A DNA stretch of 64,000 nucleotides from Ectocarpus siliculosus. Lineage: Eukaryota > Sar > Phaeophyceae > Ectocarpales > Ectocarpaceae. Below the pieces are notes generated by a model. It made no database searches. It was not told the DNA's origin and worked only from the letters and a program-made list of their open reading frames with translations. The position numbers were made by a program, and so were the translations under genes. Shown piece by piece: positions 24,857-35,195 of this stretch (the stretch's first letter is position 1; each line of letters opens with the position of its first letter). The stretch is from positions 1,569,770 through 1,633,769 of the forward strand of contig FN649732.1 in assembly GCA_000310025.1 (NCBI GenBank), given 5' to 3'.

Positions 24857-25258
24857 ATGTGTGATTGCGAGTCCGGGCGTGTAGGCGATTATTCATCCGC
24901 CCTGCAGCATTTCCCAGTTGTCACCCGCACAGACGGAAAAAATATTCCAATTGCGTCCGAATTCGTTTTGAATCTCCAAGCCGCGCTCGAAATCGTGTTT
25001 ACGGGGGAGTACACCTGCGGAAAGCATTGTTCGCTGTCCTTGAGAACTACCATTTCAAGGCAGGAAAGCACAGCGCTCCAGCCCCAGAAACAGGGAGCGC
25101 CCACCCCAAAAGTAGGCGGAGTGGAGCGAAGAATGGACGATACGATGGACCGGATAGAAGGAATGTTGGCTGGCGTGGGCGATAGACTGGAAGAGCTCTC
25201 GGCTCCCTTGCCACACGCAGCAAGTGATGTGGTGGAAACGAGGGGAGCCCATGGATGA
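24857..25258 (+). CDS. Doubtful small frame, 133 aa
   Basis: ATG to TGA with no introns. The only feature is a short amphipathic helix near the C terminus (MDRIEGMLAGVGDRLEEL). The opposite strand is also open here. I cannot tell a gene from chance. Confidence 0.15.
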   Translation: MCDCESGRVGDYSSALQHFPVVTRTDGKNIPIASEFVLNLQAALEIVFTGEYTCGKHCSLSLRTTISRQESTALQPQKQGAPTPKVGGVERRMDDTMDRIEGMLAGVGDRLEELSAPLPHAASDVVETRGAHG

Positions 25259-25488
25259 GTCGAGGGCATAGCGCGCCAAACTACGTGCTTGTTGATGCTG
25301 TTTCCCCATCGCTCGCCCTCCTCGTGGTTAAGAATTAAACCGTTCTCGAAGGCCATTAGTGGTATGGTGTTATATAGCCGCTCTTCTTAGACTAGCCATC
25401 GATTGGTTAGACAAACAAGTGATGGGTTGAGCTTTTGCTTCAAGGGAAAAAAGCTCTTTTCGGCTGCCTGTTTGTTATATACCGTATT

Positions 25489-25692
25489 CGACACAAGATA
25501 ACATACCCCCTGGACTGATTTTCAGAGCTCGATTACTCGACGACGAAGAGGATGCATGAACGAAACGATACGTTTTCGGAAAGCTTTTGACGAGACGGCT
25601 TCAACGCCACTGTTTTCGGCGCTGTGACTCCTTTTGCTGTTAAGAAGTCTAACTTTGATAATCGGTCCAGGGGGTGTGTTATCTTGTGTTCG
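25489..25692. repeat. Imperfect inverted repeat (foldback, MITE-like)
   Basis: The left arm 25489-25524 and the right arm 25656-25692 are reverse complements over about 36 bases with a few mismatches; both contain ACACAAGATAACA and CCCCCTGGA. The loop is about 130 bases with no coding sign. Confidence 0.75.
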
Positions 25693-26744
25693 ATGTACAT
25701 GATGACCAGACTACCTTTGGTATTCCCCGAACCTCCGCTGCCTCTACTTGTACCTGCCCGGTGGGTTTCCGTTCTAGCAAGAGGAGTCGCACGCACGCCC
25801 TTGCCCGCCCGGGCACTTAGCGTATGGATTATCTGTTGTCGGTTGTTGCTTCTGTTGCGGTCGAAGCAGTTGTGGAAGAAGCGGAGGTACTTGCTTCGGA
25901 ATTCTGTTCTCCATGCCGTTCGCGTTGTTGGAGGTCTCCACATGCGGGGTGTTTACCCGCACGCCGGTGTTGTGTGTGGTGTGTGCGATGCCCACGGGGC
26001 AGATGCCGTATCACCCCGGTGATAGAAGGAGGGCCCCCGTGAATATATGCGGCGCAACCTCAAAGGGGCGTGTTATCTAATGTAGCCCGGGTGAAAAATC
26101 GATGGTTTGTCAGAAACGCCTAAAATTATCATCGGGGGGTCGTATTCTGTGAGGTGTGTGGTTTCTTATGTGGGTGTGTTATCTTTTATCATCTACGGTA
26201 GTTGCGGGGGGGGGTGTACTCATAGTCGTCGTCCATGCCGTAGTCGTTAGACCATTGACCTCGCATCCCTACAAAGCCCGGGCGGAGCACGCCGAGTTCT
26301 CACCGGATCAGGCTCTCACATCACCAAGCGCGAAGCACCGTGAGGTATTCGGCGAGTTGCATGAAGGGTGCGCTGCATCCTGCTAATGGTATTCGGCATC
26401 CTGTGCTCACTTCCTTGCGGGTGACAGTGACTCAATTCATTTTCTTGGTGCGTTCACTTCCAGAGACAGTTGTGTAACTGCCTCGAGGGTGCTTGACCAT
26501 TTTAACACCACGTGGTGCGATCATCCCCTTTTCGCGGAGTGAGGGTTCTCGACCCCGCACAACATAATCTACTCGGCCACCGTTATGGTTACCGCAAAAA
26601 AAGTAAATAATATGAGGTATAAAAAAAGCGGTAATTTGGTTGCCGAGCGCACGAAGTGATCGGCTTGTTCTACAACGTCGTTGCCAAGCGACGAAAACCG
26701 AACCACGATGGCAAACACCGAGGGGGGGGTAATGGGGGGTAATC

Positions 26745-27143
26745 GATAAAATTAGGGTCTAATTTTATCTAATAAAAGATATGCTCAGAGCTCGTTAGCA
26801 CCCGGCTGGAACACGTGGGCTTGGGAATGAGTAGAGATCTCCGGGGCCATGTCAGTGTGAGTCAGTGACTCAGTGGTCTAATGGTCAAAGCGATCTTACA
26901 CAAGATTCCACGCACGGGTTCGAATCCCAGTGGTCCACTTACTTACCCAAGAATCGCCAATTGCTTACCAAACAGCGGCGGCGTCTGGCGAGGGGTCCGG
27001 CCCCGGAGATCTCTACTCATTCCCAAGCCCACGTGTTCCAGCCGGGTGCTAACAACGAGCTCTGAGCATATCTTTTATTAGATAAAATTAGACCATCTGA
27101 CCAGTCAACGCTTACTGGTCAGATGGTCTAATTTTATCTAATA
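26745..27143. mobile_element. Foldback element with nested palindromes and a tRNA-like core
   Basis: The left arm 26756-26848 and right arm 26999-27094 are reverse complements with no mismatch except three extra bases (AAC) in the right arm. The loop (26849-26998, 150 bases) contains a tRNA-like sequence. Both outer ends carry a further palindrome of the same terminal motif: GATAAAATTAG-ggt-CTAATTTTATC at 26745-26769, and a 30-bp perfect inverted repeat at 27076-27105/27114-27143 with an 8-base loop. Near-identity of the arms suggests a recent origin or ongoing correction. No transposase lies inside. Confidence 0.85.
26866..26937 (+). pseudogene. Decayed tRNA-like sequence with pol III A and B boxes
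   Basis: A 72-base stretch with an A-box-like TGGTCTAATGG (26874-26884) and a near-perfect B box GGTTCGAATCC (26917-26927). The acceptor stem pairs in about five of seven positions, the T stem in three of five, and no proper anticodon stem with a seven-base loop forms. I therefore call it tRNA-derived rather than a working tRNA. Confidence 0.6.
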
Positions 27144-29471
27144 GGGGGGAGGTGAAAGAGTTCGTATGGCACTGCGACATTATCTTGGGTTTGCCTTTCT
27201 CCGACCGAATGTCTCGCAGACATACATGCGTAGCGTACACTCTCACGGCTGCATATATATGAAAATATTGCATGGTTGCAGACGTTCCCAAGCTGCCGGG
27301 AGATTTTGTTTGGTGGCCACGATGAACACTCTTGTGGCACGGTCCAATCGTTACCATCATGGTATGGCACATCGTATGACGATACTGTAGAACACAATCC
27401 ACGGCAGAGAGATAGCCCGCTCACGCCCCTCACCATTCACCGTTCACGCCCCAACTACGCTGGGGCCGTCCGCCGTTACTCGGATAGTCGGGAGGTTGAC
27501 TTGATTGCTGAAAGTCCCAAGGCTCGGTTCAAGCGAAGGGGTTCGTCCAACGGTTCACCCGTCGGTTCCACTCCTTGGTCTAGAAAGAAAGATCCAACCT
27601 CCAGCCGTTCCCAGTCGTCCCTCTCGCTCTCCCCCCCCACACACAATGATGATCATGAACCCCAACATAACTCTGGACAACATACATACCGCTACCCGAC
27701 TTCACCATCGAGTCAAGAACAGCCGCTACTACTGCGGTACATTCGTAGACTACATACATTACAGCTGACACGACGAACGGTCCAGAGAATGGTAGCGTGT
27801 ATGTATCATGAATGCGCTGTCTGCAGTGGTGCTTCCCAAGGGCAGTAGCTCTCCCCGTTCATACCGAGGGCTGTAAAAGCAGTCTCTGGCCGAGAACGTG
27901 CTGCTGCAAGGAGCTACACGTCACGGTGGTGCTCAATCGTCCGTAGTCAAGAGGGAGATGCGCCGGAAACAAAAGTGAGAAGTGCTCGCCCTTACTACGG
28001 TATTGGCAAGAACGTCACCGCCGCCAGCCGTCGCCAGCACGCCCTCATCCCCCAGTGTGTTTCCGTTGCGTTGTGGTCGGTCATCATGATGATGATGATG
28101 CCAATACACAACCAACCGTCGCTCGGTTGGTGATGAGGTTATTTGCTTGAAGCAGGAGGTTCACCCCCCCGCATTGGCAGCCCATCCCGAGGTGGCTTGA
28201 TGTGGGGCATTGCTTGGTATCTCACCACGTCGCGGCATCTGTCCACACGGCACATGCCGGGAACAAAGCAACGTCATCGTGTGTGCGTGCTGCCGGCGCG
28301 GGCGTTGGTTCTCAGCACAATGCAGGCGCGCGCCGTCGTTACAACTCCTCCCGTACTTTGTCCCAGTCAGTGTCGCAAGCAAAAGTCGCAATCAAACTCC
28401 CAATCAGATTCTTTCAAATGGAGAGGATTCGGCCAATCAGAAGCGTCGCATTCAAACATTTTAGCCCCACCCATGGTCCGAGTCCCGCCTCATCGGCTAG
28501 AAGGCCCATGTAGTGGTAAAATATGATACCGTAGTCTAAGGGACTCCTCGGCAAGACGCAAGGCATGCCTCATCGGCTAAGGCCCATGTTGCGGTCAAAA
28601 CTATCACGTCATCTTCAGCGGGGGTTAATTTCAGGAAACGACTGTTTTTTCTCCGACACGATATTATTTCCAAGGCGACCGCAACTGAGGAAAAATATAT
28701 ATCCTGGACACACCATACGACCAACGTTTCAATATTTTCCGGAACAACGCACGGGATTCGAATTTCACATGCAACACTTGCAAACAATGGATTAGCCCAT
28801 TGCGAAAGACGTCAACTGCCACGCACGGAAAACCTTTCTAGTGACTACACGACTCCCTAACTGGTCAATGAACAAACAACGACCGGCAATCATTGGGACG
28901 ACAAGCCATTAGATACGAGGAAACACATGTTGGCCCGAGCGTATCAGTTTCACGCCAAAGCGGAACGACGGTGACATCGAGCAACCCGCGGGCAACACAA
29001 CATTTACATATGCACACTCACTCAGCATGGACGCTGGAATTTTGTTGGCAGTCCCCCGTGGCCTAACCGTACCCCTCTCATTGAACCCTCCCCCCGAAAC
29101 GCATCCCTGTCCCTGCTTGCAACCCCTACCCAACCCCAAAACCCATTTTGAATAAAAGAAATGTGGATTGATGGGCGGACCGCCGAGATTCATTAGGAAA
29201 ACGCCTCCGTAAGCGAGGACGGCCAATAGGAACCCGATTCTCGTTGAGGTAGTCAGGCTAAGCTACCTCCATCGCTCCAAGTGACATGATGCCCATGACC
29301 GCTCTAATACCGACGGCCACATCCAGTGAACGGCGAATGGGTATCTTCCGGACGTTCTGTTGTATACACGGAGAGCCTATATCTGACCCGATTCAGGGCG
29401 CTGTTTTCGAATGAAAAAATACAATCCTACTCTAAACATACATTTGTTCCTCGTGAACATATTCCTACTGC
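27144..29471. other. Intergenic, no supported gene
   Basis: Has a short (ATG)n run at 28085-28101. An imperfect duplication of about 25-30 bases containing GCCTCATCGGCTA starts near 28487 and again near 28565. Open frames on both strands carry no recognisable motifs. Confidence 0.5.
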
Positions 29472-29515
29472 TCAGGAGCTCTGCGGGGCTTTGTTGTCGT
29501 TGTTGTTGCCGCCGC

Positions 29516-29561
<46 letters not shown>

Positions 29562-32500
29562 GCTGCTCGTGATGCTGATGCTGATGCTACTGGTGTCGCT
29601 TTCGTTGTTGGTTGAATCTAGAGTGAAGTCAGCCAGTACCTTCTTGAACGTGGGCCGAGCGGCCGGATCATGAACCCAGCATGCTTCTGCCAGGGCAGCG
29701 ATGTCGTGGGGGGCGTTTTCGGGGATGGGTGGTCTTTCTCCGGCAGTTACGGCCAGCACAAGCTTGTCCACCCCGGCGACCCCCTTCCACGGAACCTCGC
29801 GGGACAGGCACTCCCACACCACCACGCCAAAGCTGTACACATCGCCCTCGAAGCTGGAACCTCGTCTGTTCAAAACCTGTAAGAGGGAGATACGGAACGG
29901 GGGAGGACATAGGACAGCGGTGACAATTCGTGGAACACCTTGCGAAACGGTCGACCAAGCCATTCCCGTGAAACTTTTTTTCATGGTTCGTTTTCGGCTC
30001 TCCACATGGCGGAAGACGCACATCGCGGAACGTGCTTGCGCTTGATGGAAAACATCGGTTTCTCGCGAATTGCCACCGTCGGCTGGACGGCTGGAACGAT
30101 CCTAGGCCTGCAAACAGGGGTAGTTGAAGCTGAGGTAAGGATAAGGGCGCCCCCCGAGCCACAACCACCACGATCAATAAGGCATAACGCAAGGGTGTCA
30201 AAACGGACATCAAACAACGTCGTAAGCAATTTTCCAAGAGGCCTTCTTGACGCCTATGATAACTTAGTTTGGACCACGCGAACAAATCATGCTACCCAAT
30301 TGGACATCCACCGAGCCGTTTGTGCACATCGTCGCTTCTGGTGGTTGCTGGCCAAGACATTGGCCGGGAATTATAAATTTGCCGCCAAAAACGTCGTTAC
30401 GCCTGTAACACACGTGAGTTTAGGCTATGGCGGCCGTCTGCATACCATCAGCGTGTTTGTGCAATGGCCTACCTCAGGGGCAGCCCATGGGAGACTCATT
30501 CCGACCATTTCCCTCGGCTTGGTCGTATACGTCGCCAGGCGCGTCGAATGCTGCGTCCAAAGCGACGTTCCGAAGTCGGCAATCTGCGTAGTGCAATGGT
30601 AGTGAGACGCAATGGAAGGTATAAGAATCGTGAGCATTCAAAGGACTGCGCAACCTCATGCTGCCGACAAAATTAAACAGTGTTATCACCGCATAATTCG
30701 CGCAGAAAAACTCACGTTTGAGCTATACATCAAGCAAAATACTTGCCCAAAGTAGCCTCTGCATAGGAATGAAGGTTACACCGTCCACGCCGGAACACAA
30801 AAATAACTACCGGCGGGGCACAAGCGGACCGTAACCCTATTCTCGACCAGCCCCTTGGGAAACACGATGCCAAAAGGAATGCTGAAGCTGCTCAAGCAAC
30901 GGGGCGAATGAATACGCGAACAAGTATATCAGAACTAGAGAGAACGACCGACAGCAACTCCCACCGCCCGCAAGAATGGTTTCTACCTTGCACGACAAGT
31001 GGTCTGAACAGAAAGCATGCCAGGCCCAGGAACCCCTCCCCGCCAAAAATGAACTAGATTGTGGACCTCATTCCATCCATTCAGAAACGGGTTCCATTCC
31101 AAGTTGCATACGTTACCAGAACAAGTGAATACGAAGACGCGACCGTTCCATAACTCGCAAATACACAAACCTTATGAATTCGGAAATGGAAAATAATGAA
31201 ATAGAGCAAAGAAGAACTGCTGTTGTAGGAGGACATCAGATTGAGAACGAATCAACGAATGAATGCAGTGGAGCTCGTAGGAAATGAATACCTGCTTTCG
31301 TGGATTCAACGATCACAAGGGTTCACACCGTTATGGAGCGATGCCGTTTCTATCAGTGCTGGGTCCCACCGCTCCAAAACACTCAGGGACCTTCGCGCTC
31401 AGCCCGCAAGAATGATAGGTGAGTAAGCTGACTTGGATCGACTTGGTCGCTTGTTCGAATAGTGTGCAACATCCATCGGCGTCGACAAAAGGCGGACATA
31501 TCAACAGCGTACGAAAGCATCTGTCGTGGTTGATTGTTCGAGGCAAGCACGTGCATATTCAGAGTACGAAGGTACAAATCAATGAAGGGCAGAAAATACG
31601 AGCACACATCTCGCACCTTGGCCCTCCCCGTGGCGTCGAACAGAACGTTCGCCGACTTCAAGTCGCCGTGGACGGTCGCCTTGGCGTGCAAGAAGGCCAT
31701 CCCGCAGCAAACGTCCCTCACGATCTTCCTCAACACCTTCTCTTCCAGCGGCTCTTTCGCCTTCTTCAGGCGATGGCGTAGATCTCCGCCCTGCAGGAGC
31801 TCCATTACCTGATTTGATTTGCGATAATGCGGAGGCAAGCACCACGATAATCATTGTCAAAGACTTGCATGTATGTGACAGGAGGTCAATGCAGCTATGA
31901 CAGTGACGGTATACTTATACTCGGTGTACTTATACTCGCCGGCTTCGCGAGAGGGCACCAGTCAGCACCAAGCTCACCCACTGGAGCCTGGTCTGGTGGT
32001 TCGGTTCAATTATTTTCTGTGTTTCACGATACGCGATGAGTGAATTGCGCAACGCCAACTGCTGGGGGGCGGTTCACCTCTCATTCTGACGCTACCTTCA
32101 ATATCCATGACAGCATCCAAACGTGCGTCATCCATACATGTTCGATGTCGACGCTATGACGAACGTCCGCCAAATCGACCGTCTCATTACGAGGGGGGCA
32201 CTCCCGCTTACCAGGACGAGGCGATCAGGAAGGCTGGTCACGGCACCGTAGATCGTGACCGTGTGAGGTCCCCTCAGGCGCTTCATGGCCTCGAGCTCGC
32301 GCATGAACATCCTCCGCTGCCGCTGGTGTTCCCGCGACTGTTGTGACGCACGTGATAGCCCTTGCTGCTGTGAGTCGGTGGGCAATGTGGTGCTCTCCGT
32401 CTGACTCTGTCCCATCGCCGCGGCCTCCGCGTTCGGTCGGGGCTGTGACCTGCTTTGTGCTTCTCCATCGCCGGTACTGTCGAGAACACCACGACTGCCG

Positions 32501-34607
32501 TCGAGGACACCGTCGGTGCCATTGGAAACTGAGTCAGAGCCATCGTAATCATCATCGTCTTCCTCCTCATCTTCGAAGACCACCACCTTGGCCGCGGCGT
32601 TGAGGCCATGTAGGTCGGCCAGATAAACCGTGCCGAATCCACCCCTGCCCAGCACTTCGTTCGTGACTTCCACGTCCGACGCGGGGATTTCCAGCTGATC
32701 CAGGCGATGCTGCCTGCGTTTCTTCTTCGTCACCATCTCCGACTCCTGTTGCGGCAGAAGCGGTAGCGGGTATGGGGTACGGCTAGCGCTGGGGGGCCAA
32801 ACATTGTGCCTTGTCGCGACCTTCTCGAACTCACTGATGCTGCATACATGAGGTATTTTCAACTTCACAAAGGTGGAGACGGTAGGAGTGCCTGCACGTC
32901 CTCCCCGAAGATGAAATATACGATATGTCCATGCCTCTTTGATGCTACGATGTTGCGATAGTTGAGTGTAGACCGATACGCTACAGTAGCCTCTGCCACA
33001 AAACTCCGATACCTTTTACGATTTTATCGTCGCTCAATGTTTCCACCTCCCCAGATGGCCTGTCATTTCCGTCTGCTGTCCGATACCGAACCCTTCAAAT
33101 TAGCTCGCCACGATACAGTAGTTCGCGACCGGACCGTTATGAACATTGGTATATGTAGGCGTGCGCGTACAACTTTACAGGACGAATGTGCTTGATTGGG
33201 TGCTTCGGCCCGTCGGAGGGGAGACAATTATTGTGCTCTGCTGGGAAGCCCGCCCATAGCCCAGACGTTTGACCCCCGAGCAACACAGCCTATAAAACCC
33301 GACGAAGCAGTGCATGCAACACTCGGCGGCAAAGGCGAGGAGAGCAGAGGCAAGTTTGCAGCCCGTATGATACGTTGGTGGATGAGCTCCATACCCGAGG
33401 GCACTTGCCTGAGAAGCACGTCGGTGTAAGTCGAGGCCTTCCTGTACTGCCTCTCCCACGGACGCCAGGTTCTGACCCACGCGGACTTGCAGACCGAGCT
33501 GGACAACAATGCCATGTGTGCGCAAGTCCGCGCGAAGGGAACAAGGATACGTTATTGATGGCTTTTTTCAAGTTCTTCCCGAACTCTAGTGCCCGCCAAA
33601 AAATGGGGCAAATGATAACCATCCCGGAACTGACCCATGGGATACTCTCAGAGAGCAATACATGCCCTGCAAGCAGTCTACCTCAGCAACAACAAACGTT
33701 GAGGACGAACATAGCGGTACACTACCCAAATGTAAGTGTCTGTCTGAAACCGTGGACTGCCCGGGTCTCGGAAAGTGCATGCTGGCGACGGTGGCGTACG
33801 GTCGTGATTCGTGAGCCTCCGCTGACGATGAGCCCAAGAAAGACTGGGTCAAAGGAAACCTTTCACCCAGCACTGGGCTGCATTGAACAACCAACGGTGT
33901 GAAACAACACAACGATAGCAATATATACCAAATGCAAAAATACCAAAAGAAAATACAAACGTCTTCTCCTACACATCGCACCTGAAGCCGCTGCACGGCA
34001 GCGTTAATGGCGACCTCCGCCTCCTCCTGGCGTTTCTTGCACAGAGTGGACACGAATACCTTGGACAGGGCGTTCTTGCTCTTGTAGGACTCGATGATCT
34101 GCAGCAAGTCGGCGATGGAGTCCTGGACGTCGTCGAGGAGAACATGTACAGCCTGACTGTCTCCCTTTCCTGCCTTCGCCTCCTGAAACGGACGACGCGA
34201 GAGAACCAGGGACGAACGGGACAATGCGGTATACCGTGGATCGCGGGGACGCTCAATGCCTCGCCGTGGCGTTTGGCGTTCGCACCAGGTCTCACAGCAA
34301 TAAATCGGGAGTAATTTTACAATGACGATCGAATCGACGAGAGGGTTACGTCGACCCGACGACGGAACGGATCGGGAAAATGGAGCCCACCACGTCACAC
34401 TTCCTCTCCTTCGCGGCTTTCACTAAAGCGGGGAGCGTGCATGCTGCCTTGAATGAGGCACGGCGCGCAACATCACCGCGGCCTTCGTTCAGATTTTCGG
34501 GGAAGGCGGAGAGAAACGTCGAGTCAGTCAATCCGGGAGAGTGAAACATGTGGAGTCTATCAAGGAGACACTGCGAACAATGTTGGTCAAGTACAACAAA
34601 GAGAATA

Positions 34608-34671
<64 letters not shown>

Positions 34672-35155
34672 CACAGTAAGCACGATGAAACGAGAAAGAA
34701 CTGAGGCAAAGGCATGGGGTACTACAGGGGATACGGTAGAATGGAGATAGAGCACGATACAACAAAAACAAATACCTGAGGTCTCAATGAAAGGGATAAA
34801 GCCCGACACGTACCTTTCCCAGCACCTCCGCGGCTCGCTCCAGCGTATGCACGATAGATCGGCACCACCTTGCCCTTTTCTCCGACTCCTTGCCGTTATT
34901 TTTGTGATCCGACGCGAGTCCCACCAGCCCGGCCACAACGGAAGCCGCCTCCCTCACCTTCACAGCGGGAGACCAACACACCACCAACGAACCAACGGTT
35001 GACGATCAACACGTCCGAGGAATAAATCAGAGGATCAGGAATTGCTGCGTTGCTCTCGGTATTTCAAACCCACCCAGCGTGCAGTAGGGTATCAGCAGGA
35101 TGGCGCTGAAGACAACTACTGATCGGTCACTGACATAGCAATCAGCAAGAGCAGC

Positions 35156-35195
<40 letters not shown>

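Larger units (their letters stand above)
24401..26744. other. Gene-poor region
   Basis: Contains a doubtful small frame at 24857-25258 and the foldback pair at 25489-25692. The motif GTGTTATCT recurs at 25678, 26067 and 26169, suggesting more copies of the same repeat family. G-runs lie at 26206-26213 and 26730-26740. Confidence 0.5.

Noticed and set aside
26866-26937. Functional tRNA gene
   Set aside because: The A and B boxes are good, but the anticodon stem does not form and the acceptor and T stems have mismatches.
33540-33600. Possible mini-exon encoding FGKNLKKAINN between receptor-kinase exons 12 and 13
   Set aside because: Exons 33982 and 33498 already join in phase and the splice signals of the mini-exon are weak.
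34528-34938. Minus-strand Leu-Ser frame across the GA run, which looks like a signal peptide
   Set aside because: It lies in an intron between two well-supported receptor-kinase exons and does not continue into a conserved mature domain, unlike the case at 15012-15071.
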